A stretch of 64,000 nt of DNA from Polyodon spathula (Eukaryota > Chordata > Actinopteri > Acipenseriformes > Polyodontidae): assembly GCF_017654505.1 (NCBI RefSeq), contig NC_054548.1, forward strand, positions 38,651,545 through 38,715,544, given 5' to 3'. Shown here in pieces: positions 1-12,700 of the stretch. The notes beneath the pieces are model-generated. The model did not search any database. It saw nothing but the letters and a program-made list of their open reading frames with translations, and was not told the DNA's origin. The first letter of the stretch is position 1, and every line of letters starts with the position of its first letter. Both the position numbers and the translations under genes were made by a program.

Positions 1-2302
1 TCTGGTTAGAATTCATTGATCTGAGACCAGAAAAGTTAAATAATTAATTTAAAAAATGTAACTCAATGTACAGAAAATTTATGGAAATAACCCTTACAAA
101 ATGTCATTGTAGATACCTACAGTTTTCTTATATGACTGAGGAAGAATATTGGTGTAAAGATAAAGTTGTATAGTGTACAACTATTAATCCTACAGTAATC
201 TTTATAAAGAATTTCATTTCTGTTTATATATTACTACAGATTACTACAGAAGCCATACATCAAAATCATACATCACTATGCAATCCTAGAATTCATCAAG
301 TTTATTTTTGTGAGGGAAAATTTAGCATTTTTATTTTAAAAAACAAGGTTTTATTCTAAGCCTTAAGTAATTACATTGTAACACCCTTGCACAGACTATT
401 CCAATGTAATTGTATGCCACCAGCAGTTACCATATAAGGGCAGAAAAGGTTCATAGTTTCCAAGTTATTACCATTTTAGTACATGTATGAATACAAATTA
501 ATACAATAACATTTTGTTTGCAAGTAACTGTATCAGAATGCTGCCAAAGAAACAAACAACAGACTAAAGCCTTGTGCAGGGGGTGCAACTACTTTAATAG
601 ACTCAAAGCGTTTTTTTTTTTTTTTTTATCAGTTATTACAGTAGCCTGCAACATTTAGTGAACTGCACGCTCCTCCCACTTCCCTCTTCCTCCACTCCTG
701 CACTTCCTTCTCACCTTGTGTCCGTACACATATGCATGGTGAATAATCGGAGGGCTTTATAAATCACTCTGCTGCCATTAGGAATGCTAGCACTGCCCCA
801 GAAGGAACGGAAACAAGTTTTTAAATAGAAAAAAAACAGCATCTGTTTGTGAGAAGGTTAACAAAGCCGCCATTAATGGGAAATGTGACAATATATTTTG
901 TACGTGTAATATAACTTATGCCTAAATAGAATTTCTGTGCATGCTCCTGGCCTTTTCAAAAGAGCCTGATATGTCTTATGAATTTACCTAAATACTGGCT
1001 ATTGAAGCATTAATTTTGCATTGACCAAATTCTCACACACAGAAAGGATTTTTTAATAGTGTGTGTAAAAGGTTTTTTCATATTACACATATGAGGTATT
1101 CTAGCCTACATCTGCATGTGGGCAAAATTTCTTGAATAAGAACTACTATCCACCGTGACTCAGATCTGTCCTTATCAGCAACCACAAAGCTTAGTATGAA
1201 CCATAAGACAATTAGCATTTTATAGTTTAGTGATTCAATACTTTTTAACAGTATGTTTTTGCCTTCAGAAAAAAAAAAAACAGACTTTGTAGTACAGCCC
1301 TGTACCTATAACAACATGAATATGTCCTTCTTATTTTAATTATTGTTATTATTTTATATTTATCAGCATTTCAATGAAAACTAATTAACATTTGCTCAAA
1401 CTCGAATCATGTATCCTTCACTTTCTGACAACTACAAATGTAATCTGTTTTTGAGCACAATAAGTTTCCACAGCAATTGCTGTTTGAAAATCAGCCCTCA
1501 AATTGCTAATAAGCTCATTAGCATTTCTATTTTGCACAAGTCCACAGAACAGAGGTAATAATGGAGAGATGGCTTTCATTTACTATTGAATTTTCAGGCC
1601 TGTTTGAAGGTCTCATGTTTAAGTAATGCAATTTCATTTGACAGGCCTTTTTCAAACATTAAAATAGGTCCAGCATGTATTGATTCGAACCCCATTTGGT
1701 TCCCACAGTACACATAATGCAAGTAGGTTAAAATGTGAGGAATGACACAATAAAAGACCCAACCAAAGCAGCAGAATTGTTGAACTTGCAGGGCAATTTA
1801 ATGGTGAAATGGAATGGAAACAATGTGATGCATGTAACACAGTAAGCTTTACTATTACCAACAAAAATCACAAAACGTAAAAATCACAAATAAAGTTTTG
1901 CAGTGTTTTATTTTATAAGTTGAAAAGGGTAATTATTGTTTCACTATCTGTAAATTAAATAGTCCAGGACAACACCCCCATCCCCCCACCCCCCCACCCA
2001 ACTCATACCTCAGAGAATGAGAAATGAATGCAGGTTACATTTAAAACTTGACCTCAAACACACTTGATCCTACAGTACATGTTATAAAACTAGCAAGAAC
2101 ACTAAAATAATTAACTCCCGATAACAGAATGACCCTTTAATTAACTCAGCACTTAATAGGGCACATGTGCCCAGGCGATTAAAGCATTGCATTTACTGTA
2201 TCAAAAAATGAGAACAAATTAATACTGAAGTTAGGGATATTTTTTAGATTCTACTATAATTATGTTTAATTTCTATAATTAAATAGAAAGACTATCTGAG
2301 GC
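1..2302. other. AT-rich noncoding stretch
   Basis: No believable gene is visible; open frames are short and lack coding character. A T-run lies near 610-627. The part 1381-1650 is free of simple repeats and rich in TAATTA-like and CAGCAATTGCTG motifs, and it reads more like a constrained noncoding block than a repeat. Confidence 0.5.
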
Positions 2303-2323
2303 TTTTTTTTTTTTTTTTTTTTT
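2303..2323. repeat. Poly-T tract
   Basis: An uninterrupted run of 21 T. No SINE or LINE body was recognised beside it. Confidence 0.9.
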
Positions 2324-2790
2324 AATTAAGGGATCGACTGTGATAGTGGAATAACAGTGCTGTGCACACCTCACCAACTGCCACAACCTGCAATACTGCT
2401 ATACTTATATCAAAGGGGAACTAAAGCCATTATAATCTGATACCTTAATGGAGAGATTTGACTGAAATATAGCAAAGCTTCAACAGTATCAGCATGCACA
2501 CATACATTTATCTATAATCAAGAAACAAAACACATAAACCACATTGTGCAGTTAATAAATGTTCACGAGGCAGGAGCCAGCCCTCCATAAAGGGACTGCT
2601 GGAATAAAGACAAAGTGCTTGTGATTTAGAAGTAGATCAAGGGTTTCCCCTTGACTACCCGGAGAACCTCCCTTACAGAGGTGAGGCCAAACCGATCGAC
2701 CTCCATTCCAGGATGCAAATGGGAGCCACAACCCTACATTGATATAACTGATTCCACACTGCAACGGGGTGCGTTATAACGGGTGAGCAC

Positions 2791-2819
2791 TGTGTGTGTA
2801 TATATAGATATAGATATAG

Positions 2820-2884
<65 letters not shown>
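2791..2884. repeat. TG/TATAGA/(GA)n compound microsatellite
   Basis: A short TG run passes into TATAGA repeats and then about 30 GA units. Translation of the other strand gives a meaningless Ser-Leu run. The flank 2540-2790 is slightly richer in GC and was not identified. Confidence 0.95.
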
Positions 2885-2887
<3 letters not shown>

Positions 2888-3197
2888 TGATGGATTAGGT
2901 GGCATCACAAATATTAGGCCATTGTTTAAGGTGTATTGTTTAAAACGTGGAAATAACAAACAAAATTAGTTAGAGGGAAATTAGTAACAAATTAGTCAAG
3001 GAGAATAAAATGTAACTTACATGTTCCCTTTTGTTCAGATCTTTGCTGGGGCCCTATATACTGTGTTATATGGAAACAACACTCTAGTACAGTTCTAGCA
3101 CAGGAGCACTTGTGAAGTGAATAAAAAAAAAAAACATTTTGCTATTGAATACTTGTGTACCGAGTGCTTCCTGCACACATACAGACCACACAGGATA

Positions 3198-3370
3198 CTT
3201 GATAGATAGATCGCTAGATAGATAGATACAGACAGACAGACAGACAGATGGATAGAGTCCTTTCTTATATATGGTGTATTTATTTGTAAAAAAAAACATA
3301 AAAGGAATGTGATATGATAAGGCACTATATAAATACACACACACACACCCACAAAGACAGACAGACAGAC
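3198..3370. repeat. GATA/GACA and CA microsatellite cluster
   Basis: GATA units around 3201-3229 pass into GACA units at 3229-3248. A CA run and another GACA run follow at 3333-3370. These are two neighbouring tetranucleotide arrays separated by about 80 bases. Confidence 0.93.
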
Positions 3371-3375
3371 ATGAT

Positions 3376-6300
3376 ATTTGGCTTCTATTTATAAAACTAT
3401 ATTACTGGTTCAAACAAGTACCCACCACCTAATTATCTGTATTTCCTTAGCACAATTGCATTTATTTGCATACTAATTACTATGCAAACATTTAGTTGGT
3501 GCAGTTCATTGTGCTAATTTGTCTTTTTTTCAGGCTTATCAAACAGAACCTTAAATTCTCCAGTGAACTCCCAGAAGTAATCAGACTGGTGAAGACTCAG
3601 TGTAGTGGGAGTAGTCAGCCTCACTGGAATGGTGTGTGTGTCAGATTTTAAAGCATCAAAGGTTATCCTTTAATCTTTTAACACATGTCTACATCCCAGC
3701 AAAAGCGGTGGCAGACTGGGAGAGCGAGTGCAGCAGCTTCAAAAGCGAAGTGTTCACGCTGTATCCGCTTACCATTCATCTTGTCATTTTTATGTGAAGC
3801 AGTTTTATGACGGCTTTATTTTGTTGTTTTTGTAAGGGTTGGAAACCATGTACAGTAATATCAAATGCACCTGGCATGAGCTCCAATTCGATATGACTAT
3901 AGGAATCAGAGACATTACACTGATGGAGAAATTTGTTGAAACATTTGTCAGCTTGATAAAAAATAAAAAGTTCAGTGTATTATCTAGTGTTTAAGACAGG
4001 GCAGTCTAACAGATGGCTTTTGAGACATATGTGGCTCTTTTGAGTAGAATATTCTGTTCAAGGCCCTTAATGGGTATGAAAAGACTACAAGGGCAATTGG
4101 TAGTTACTGGTTGAAGAAAGGAAAGTCAAAATGTAGCAAAAGTGATGTTCTGTTTAAACATGACACATGGTTAATGAGCAGACATGCCAATGTTTGTTAC
4201 CTACTTCAGTCAGCAGTTTAGCACTCCTATTTGTGCTACACTGCAAAAAATAAATACAATTTTGGGGTGTAAAATTAAAGAGGAGATAATTATATATGCA
4301 GGGATAATAAATATTTAATAAGTAAGGGGACTAAGTGGAATAAAAGGGGAAATAAATGCCACCCCCCAGCCATTCTGTTTTAAGGCTGGTGACACCATAA
4401 TTATGACACTATAATTTATTTATTTTTTCTCTAAAACTTTTTCTGTTGGACTAATAAATGCAATTTCTTACTAATTAAGTACTTTTAAAAAACATATGTA
4501 ATTATGTAATATGGATTATGAACATGTTTTATAAATAACATTTTAATATATTATATGAGCCTTTAATTTACATGTGTATTTTCTACTTTTGATATGCTAA
4601 ATCACTCTGACAGCAGAGAAGCTTGCTTTACCACTATCTTGTAAGAACAGCACTTGGCAATAATGATTATATTTTAATGAAGTGTTACCCAGGAAGGACA
4701 GGGAACATGCTGCTAAAATCATATACAGTAATTTAGTAAATTGGAATGGAAGAAAGATTCGTAACATTTAAATTAGTTAAGATTATTCTTATTGTTGTTG
4801 TTGTTGTAAATTGATCCAGTCAAGGGTAACATGTACATCCTTTAACAAGACTTTCTTTAACCTAAATGGTCAATAATCCGCTGGAAAATACATAAATACA
4901 GTTCCCACGTATTTTACCTTTTTTCTGCTTCATGAAAGAAAATCTCTGATGTAGTATATAACATGCCATCTGAATGTTGACTGTCAATGTTGATGATGTC
5001 TACATCCTCTCTGTCCTATACATGTAATCGGTCTATTTAAATTTACTACAGGAAAGTTTTAAAAAAAATTGAGAATAGTGTTTGCTGTCAGGGGCAATAC
5101 AGTAACCTCAGTAGCAACTAGTCTTCTTACCATCTGGCAAGTCCTTTCTCATTATGTCAAATGACTTGCCTTTATTGCTTAAGCAAAAGTTATATTTTAT
5201 GCTTTTAATGTTAAGATTTCTTCCGTGATGACAGTAATAAAAGTGCCTTGCTCACCAGAAGAAAAGAAAAACACTAAGAAAGGTACATTTTTTTTTTTTT
5301 TTTTTACTGTGGTCTACCTCTACAACTGAGGAATACTTGTATTCCTTTACTAGTATAATACAGGTATCCCACTGGAATTATTGTGAATAGCCTTACATCA
5401 ACCATACAATAATCTGGTATATTGCAGACATTAATTAGTCCAATTTAATATTAAGAACATCATTTAAAATCGCCAGTGTTGGCTTCCTGTCCTATTAAAT
5501 TTTTTTTTTTTTCACTTTTGAGGGGTTCTGTGAATTTTGGTTTTGAACCACATCATGTTTGTTTTTAATGACTTTTGATAACAAAACACTGTAGTTTTGT
5601 ACTTAAAAGTCTATAGGTTATTTATCAGATTATGTATTATTTCGCTTGTTTGTGTGACAGATAAAATGCTGAAATGCTAAGCTATGCCCAGAAAATCTAA
5701 TTGATATGTCTTGTAAACCATAATATGCTTGATTAACATTCGGTTTCTGCCACAAAATACACAATTGTTTGCTACCTAAATCCTTATGACACTCTTATGG
5801 AAACATAAGAACAAATTAATGTTAGTCTTCAACCCTAGGTTAATTCCTATGGTTATTTGTTCATTTATTAGTTCACAACTATAAAAATAGTGAAAGAGGG
5901 ATGGCAAGATGAAGGGATGACAAGAAGCAATTTGAATATAAAGGAACAAGTAACACTTGAAACTGTTTTACAAAATAAACTGTCTGGGCATGAACTTGAT
6001 GTGATTAATAGTATTTATTGGTGTGTTTTTCTTTGTTTAAAATTGTACATATCTGTGTTAGCGCACATTATTTTATTGTTTATTGTTAATTTGTTATTTT
6101 AGAAGTGAGTTTTATTACTAATTTACTAAAACTGGTTTGATATTGAATGGTGGTTTTGAAGGGGGTTCCTCAATAAGTTATTAATGGTTGGTTGGGTGCT
6201 CTAGGTTGTATTGTCAACTGCACTTGTGAAACCTGTACTGATTTTCAAAGTATTGTATTAATAAATAATTTATGACATCTACATGATCAGATTGCTGTTT

Positions 6301-6416
6301 TAAACTGATTATATGCTGCTTATAATTGTCAATCAACATATATTTTAAAAAAATACAGAAACAAAAGTTCCAGGAGAAATGATGGTGCATTTTCAATGGC
6401 TGCTTTTATTGTCACA
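3376..6416. other. AT-rich noncoding stretch
   Basis: About 3 kb with no recognisable gene or repeat family. It holds only short T-runs (about 5288-5305 and 5501-5512) and a small GTT run near 4794. A 38-codon open frame after an AG at 3533 is discussed among the rejected items. Confidence 0.5.
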
Positions 6417-7933
6417 CACTGAACAAAAATATAAACACAACATGTAAAGTGTTGGTCCCATGTTTCATGAGCTGAAATAAAATATCCCAGAAATTTTCCA
6501 TATGCACAAAAAGCTTATTTCTCTCGAATGTTGTGCACAAATTTGTTTACATCCCTGTTAGTGAGCATTTTTCCTTTGCCAAGATAATCCATCCACCTGA
6601 CAGGTGTGGCATATCAAGAAGCTGATTAAACAACATGATCATTACACGGGTGCACCTTGTGCTGGGGACAATAAAAGGCCACTCTAAAATGTGCAGTTTT
6701 GTCACACAACACAATGGCACAGATGTCTCAAGTTTTATGGGAGCATGCAATTGGCAAATGCTGACTGCAGGAATGTCCACCAGAGCTGTTGCCAGATAAT
6801 TGAATGTTCATTTCTCTACCATAAGCCACCTCCAATGTTGTTTTAGAGAATTTAGCAGTACGTCCAACCGGCCTCACAACCGCAGACCACATGTAACCAC
6901 GCCAGCCCATGACCTCTACATCCGGCTTTTTCACCCATGGGATTGTTTGAGACCAGCCACCCAGACAGCTGATGAAACTGTGGGTTTGCACAACTGAAGA
7001 ATTTCTGCATAAACTGTCAGAAACCGTCTCAGGGAAGCTCATCTGCGTGCTCATTGTTCTCACCAGGGTCTTGACCTGACTGCAGTTCGGCATCGTAACC
7101 AACTTCAGTGGGCAAATGCTCACCTTCGATGGCCACTGGCATGCTGGAGAAATTTGCTCTTCATGGATGAATCCCGGTTTCAACTGTACCCGGAAGATGC
7201 CAGACAGCGTGTATGGCGTCATGTGGGCGAGCAGATTGCTGATGTCAACATTGTGAACAGAGTGCCCCATGGTGGCGGTGGGGTTATTGTATGGGCAGGC
7301 ATAAGCTACGGACAACAAACACAATCGCATTGTATCGATGGCAATTTGAATGCACAGAGATACCGTGACGAGATCCTGAGGCCCATTGTCGTACCATTCA
7401 TCCGCCGCCATCACCTCATGTTTCAGCATGATAATGCACGGCCCCATGTCGCAGGGATCGGTACACAATTCCTGGGAGATGAAAATGTCCCAATTCTTCC
7501 ATGGCCTGCATACTCACCAGACATGTCACCCACTGAGCATGTTTGGGATGCTCTGGATCGACTTGTACGACAGCGTGTTTCAATTCCCGCCAGTATCCAG
7601 CAACTTCGCACAGCCATTGAAGAGGAGTGGAACAACATTCCACAGGCCATAATCAACAGCCTGATCAACTCTATACGAAGGAGATGTGTCGTGCTGCATG
7701 AGTCAAATGGTGGTCACACCAGATACTGAATGGTTTTCTGATCCACGCCCCTACCATTTTTTTTTTTTTAAGGTAACTGTGACCAACAGATGCATATTTG
7801 TATTCCCAGTCATGTGAAATCCATAGATTAGGGCCTAATGAATTTATTTCAATTGACTGATTTCCTTATATGAACTGTAACTCAGTAAACTCTTTTAAAT
7901 TGTTGCATGTTGCGTTTATATTTTTGTTCAGTG
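6417..7933 (+). mobile_element. Tc1/mariner-like DNA transposon
   Basis: The ends are inverted repeats of about 28 bp: CACTGAACAAAAATATAAAC on the left (6417) and its complement ending at 7933, with one A/G difference over 28 positions. A TA follows the right end; the left flank is CA, which fits a decayed TA target duplication. The length of 1517 bp is normal for Tc1 elements. The only coding sequence is a transposase relic on the plus strand. The family belongs to the DD34E Tc1 group common in fish and lampreys. Confidence 0.93.
6714..7729 (+). pseudogene. Tc1 DD34E transposase, inactivated
   Basis: Tc1 transposase binds the inverted repeats with N-terminal helix-turn-helix domains and cuts and pastes the element with a DDE catalytic domain. 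The probable start ATG is at 6714. About 15 codons on, the frame meets a stop, and the homologous reading continues in another frame, so there is one frameshift near 6760. In the main frame stops occur at 6797-6799, 6995-6997 and 7010-7012. The catalytic half is open from 7154 to 7729 (191 codons) and ends in HTRY followed by TGA. It keeps the first Asp (in FMDES), the second Asp (in QHDNARPH, residue 93 of this frame) and Glu 34 residues later (in SPTEH), which is the DD34E signature. It also keeps the WAGIS and PAYSPDMSP blocks. The DNA-binding half is broken, so this copy should be immobile. Confidence 0.92.
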
Positions 7934-8042
7934 TATTTTCTAATCAGGGGCTCAGGGAACCCTACTTTACAGTGTTGTTTGAATGAGAAGGGTCTTCTGT
8001 CATTATCTTTCCTCTTTATGATTCATAGAGGGTGTACGTCCA

Positions 8043-8044
<2 letters not shown>

Positions 8045-8127
<83 letters not shown>
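8045..8127. repeat. (TG)18(TA)23 compound microsatellite
   Basis: A TG run (8045-8080) joins a TA run (8082-8127). The same order occurs at 63.14 kb. Confidence 0.97.
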
Positions 8128-8130
<3 letters not shown>

Positions 8131-9079
8131 ACAAAATTACCGGGCACACAAAATTTATATATTAACATACACACACCGGGCAAACAAATTAAAATGAAGA
8201 TTGTATGTGTGTGTAACATAGTGTCATTTTAATTGTCACTTTCACAACATTGTTGTCATGTAGTATCACTTAGATTATTATTATACTTTATTATGAGTGT
8301 TGTTTTTGTTTATTCACTATTGTTTGATCACGGTATAAAGTGTGTGTGTGTGTGTGAATATTTCTTTTGTTTTGTGTTCCTACCCCTGCACGTGCCTTGA
8401 GTGAATGATCCTGCTGAATTTCAGACCGTGTTGTCAATTTCTTGTGATTGACAGCTGTCCTCAGAGCAGGAGCAAGATGGCATCAGGAACGTTGATTGAA
8501 TCAATTTCCTCTTGCAGCTTACTTAAAAACCAACAAACAGGTTGGAAGAGAGAATGGAGAAGGCAGAAAGAAAGAACTCCTGTCACGCCTTGTGCTCACT
8601 TGCATATCTTTGCTTGTTTGTGTGTTTGTTGTTTGTATGATATGAGCTACCTTCGGCCTTTTGTCGCCGATGGCGAGAAAGCACATTCAGTATACTACCG
8701 AACCTTGTTATGTGGGCAAGGATATATTATTTGTAACTCTTAAAATATAAGTTCTGAGCTATGAAGGTTTTATATTAAAGAAAATGGGTTGAAATTGTAA
8801 TGCTGCACGAACTATATGTTTAGTTTGATTATTCTGCTTAATACGGTGAAACTGAGGTTTGCATGTTATCTAATGAATAATGTATAGGAATTTAGAATGT
8901 GTTAAAACAAAAGTGGAGGTACTTGAATTAAGCATACAATCAAAAACTGAATGAAACAGAACTACACACTCATTTTGAGAGTGCAATATGTTTTACTGGT
9001 AGTCCTTTGTGTATTTATTTTACCAGTCTTAAGTTTGTGATTTTTAAATGAATGTTGTACGTAAATAGTAACATGATTA
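8128..9079. other. Noncoding stretch
   Basis: No gene recognised. A short TG run lies at 8340-8356. The part 8400-8760 is less AT-rich and has an open frame of 112 codons, but its composition is not protein-like. Confidence 0.4.
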
Positions 9080-9790
9080 CAGCCCCAGCCTGGTTGTGAA
9101 CTGTTTAATTGATTTAGGAGGGAGGTTATTTGGGCTAAATTGTATTCCTGGTGTCCTGAGGTATGTATCGAGTGTTGCTACCTGTAGAGGAGCAGGAGCT
9201 TTGTACAGCAGAGGGTTTGGTGGTGATTGGCTGGTCATGTTTGGTGGTGATTGGCCAATCATGTAGACAAAAAGCTTAGTTAATGAAATGGCACCATTCA
9301 AGTAAGGGGGAACTGGTGGTGCTGTGCTTGGCTGCCAAGGGCCATTCCGGCTACAAGCGCTTCTCTGTCTCCTCAGGATATCAGGACCCTAGCCATTGAG
9401 GTGGGTAGTGTTTGGTTCTTTTTCAGTGTACTAATTTACAGGAGACTGTTACAGTTTATTGATAGTGATTGTTGTTACCTAGTTTTAAATACTATGTGGT
9501 GTTATTAATGATATTGAAATGTTATTGAAATGTGATTTACTGATTATTGATATCTATTGAAATATTATCGGTTAATTGTTGATACCTGCTGAAGTATTAT
9601 GCTAGGCTGCTAGTCATGACCTGTTTATATATTAGCCTTTTGATGTATAATTGGTGCCGTCAGAACTGGCTTACTTTATAAACAGGATGGTACTGTGACA
9701 ACAATAAACTGTTTCATTTTAAACAAACCTGTGGGTGTGGTAAACTCATTTCTGCGTGTGTGGTGAGTGTCCAACTTCTCTTCCAAATAA
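9080..9790 (+). promoter_or_regulatory. LTR-like or promoter-like block with duplicated CCAAT unit
   Basis: A 24-bp unit is repeated in tandem at 9215-9238 and 9239-9262. Both carry GGTGATTGG, an inverted CCAAT box; the second also has CCAAT on the plus strand (TTGGCCAATCAT). Downstream come a GC-richer segment (9300-9400), an AT-rich stretch, and AATAAA near 9704. The order enhancer, transcript, polyadenylation signal suggests an old LTR or a promoter. I could not find paired TG..CA ends with a target duplication. The identification is tentative. Confidence 0.3.
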
Positions 9791-12700
9791 AATAACCTTT
9801 TGCGTGGAACTACTTTATTCTGGTTTGCCTTTATAGTTGGGATGGAAATTTATTAAAACATTCTAGCAGATTTCTCACCTCTATATAAAAATCAAAAAAG
9901 AGAGTGTCGTAGTTGGGACTAAAATTATTGCCTGCCGTTGACTGTAATAGTAGTAATGAAATAAGTCAATTAGTACAATAGATACTATGTATTATCTTTT
10001 GGTAGCAGGACTGGCTCTCCGTCACGCTTGCACACACCCCTTTGTTTACATGTGGTTTAGGAGGCATATCACAACTGACAGGGGAAATCAGAAAATAAAT
10101 ATTAGAAAGAAATAAATAGTGTGTTGCCGGAAGATGGTATTTTGAAATTGAGAATTAAATGTACAATATATCATTGAGGCTTAATAAGCCAGAATAAGAC
10201 TTCCTATTTAAAGACATCACACATTCACTGCAGTTAATAGTTCACTGGTAAGATTGTTGGTCACTATAGTGTCTCTGCTTCCTATCAATTGCCTAATACT
10301 CAACTTTTCATTTTAATTGCTGACGCCAGCAAATCCTTATTACTACAACTGTGGCATTCACTAATATTATTGATGCTTGCTTAGAAGAAAAATGACTTTA
10401 TCCGTAAGTGCAGTTTTATGCAAATGTTTGTTAAGATGAATATATTTAGCATTCACTCGCTACTTTGCCTTAATGTAACAGATTACTGGTGTTTAATTCT
10501 GAGGTGTTATAATAGTTAGAAAGGAGAAGTACTGTATAGAGTGTAATATTGAGTGTGTTTATTTTTGGCATGGTCCATGTATCTGATAGTAAGCAACTTG
10601 TTTTCAAGGGAGACAAATCACCAGTTATCTCCATCATACTGATATGAATAGGTGAATCATGTAGCAACTTTAAACCAGAGCATTAGTGCAGCCTACTAAA
10701 ATGAGGCTCCGCAGTGTATCAATCATGCAAGTCACAGGTCACATGCGTGGTCCGTATTTCTGCCTGACCATTGGTATAATCGCACCCATCACAGTACAGA
10801 ATCAAGGTTTTCAGAGATGTGACCTCTTTTGTAGTTAGTTCATACACTTTTTAGTTTTCTTTCATTGAGTCTCATTTATATTGGACCACACTGTTTATTC
10901 TGTCTGAGGTAACTACATATAAATACAAAAATGATTCAATATCATCAGCCAATCAGCTTCCAGCTATAGCGTGCATCTAGTAGACAGTAGATGCCAATGT
11001 CACTGCATCACCTGTGAATCAAATTGTAAATCAATCCTTGTAACTTTTTCATTTTGACTTGCTGTATTGAAAGCTCAGTTCACATCTACTGTACAGCAAA
11101 TACTAAACAAAGACACAATTAGTCTAAATTCATTTTATTATCCCCCAAAACCAGCCAATGAATGCTTTGCACCGATGAAAGCAGCCAGTCCTGTACCTGT
11201 GCCGCTGTGTGTAATTTGTTTTTCTGTAAAACATTGATATCCTGTCATTTAAAAAATAATGCATAGCTTGTTTTAATGTTGTCTTTATTATGCAGACCAG
11301 AGACCCGCGTTTACAACTGCATTGTCAGATTTTCTAAATTTTCTTTACATTTTGAAATTAATAATCGATACCCAGGTACCCTGGTTGGGTAATTTAAAAG
11401 CCAACGGGTACCTGTGCCTACCTATTATATTATATATATATATATATAGTAATGAAATGATATGTCAAACAAATACATGATATATTTTCTTATTGTAACC
11501 TGATATAATCATACATCCTCAAATCACCTGAACATTCAAAGTGACTCCTCGTCCTCCTTTCTAATGAGGATTTATCATCCATATGACAAAGAGCTAGATT
11601 AACACAGTTTACCATGCCTTTTATCACAGCATTAATTGTAATTATTTTGACAGGATATTCCCAGCATTTTAGTGTAGTGTTAGCCATTTTAATGGTATAT
11701 TAGTTTACCAGGGTCATAACCTCCAAAAAGCTCATTATATATATAAATATCATGACATTCATAAACCATTAGGGTGCCATTGATTGATCTCTAACACCAT
11801 ATTGTTTTGACCACATTCTGAAAGCATGTGCTAAATTATAATCCTAGCCGATGTAAATTTATGTTTGGTCTCTCGTTTTCATTTATATCACTCAATATAA
11901 TGAGTTTTTTTCTGTTTTTTTTTTGTTTGACTTTTGAAATGATTGAGCTTCTACTTTTGTTTGTATCAAACTAGCTTTCACACAGTTCTTAATTAATGGT
12001 CTGCTCAGTCACCCAACTCCCCTATAAACAGTGTCATTAGGACACAGGGTTGATGGAAGACCTTGTTTTGAAATTTCTTTCAGGTTTTGGGTTATTAACC
12101 CAGCCCTTCCTCAGCTGGGTTTCTGACTAGATAAATCCATTTTAATTGGTCTCCAGCCCCTTAAAAAATAACGATTTCAAACCAATCCAAATGTTTCATT
12201 GCACTAGATGGCAGGGCTGATATTAGATATTAGTTATGTGTATTACAGATATTAGATGTCCTATTTTGAAATAAATTATAACAATTTTATGGGATTCCTT
12301 AGTAGTATAGTAGTATACACTTAAATAACAATTGAGATTTTATCCATTAAACCATAAAAAAAAAATAGAGAATAGACATGGATGAGATTGAGAAAGAAAG
12401 GGCATCAACCTGGTGTCTTGTGCATGGTTGTCTATGGGAATTTAACTGCTTACACAGAAAAGGGTTTAACTTAAACCTTACATACAAGGACACATTTATA
12501 AAATCTTGGAGGTTTCCTGGTTTTGCAGTCTTTGCTTCCTATTTTTCAAGATCTCATCTTTTGAGCAGTTTGTTTGTTGGTGGAGTTCCTTATTATATAC
12601 ATTGCTCCTTTATTCATTTACAGTGAAAACATGTTTCCATTCTTCATACTGTGTATAATACCCACAGGCTAATTCGATATGGATCACAGTGATGACAAGT

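Noticed and set aside
1678..1696. B-box-like sequence (GGGGTTCGAATCA on the minus strand) suggesting a tRNA or tRNA-derived SINE
   Set aside because: No A box at the right distance and no cloverleaf; a chance match.
3535..3651. 38-codon open frame after a pyrimidine-rich AG, with possible exon character
   Set aside because: Too short, no recognisable family, and no convincing donor site; an ATG frame at 3684 that follows is equally unsupported.
6728..7468. 246-codon open frame on the minus strand
   Set aside because: It is antisense to the Tc1 transposase and arises from its codon pattern; it shows no motif of its own.
7386..7668. Several further open frames inside the Tc1 element
   Set aside because: Alternative-frame shadows of the catalytic domain.
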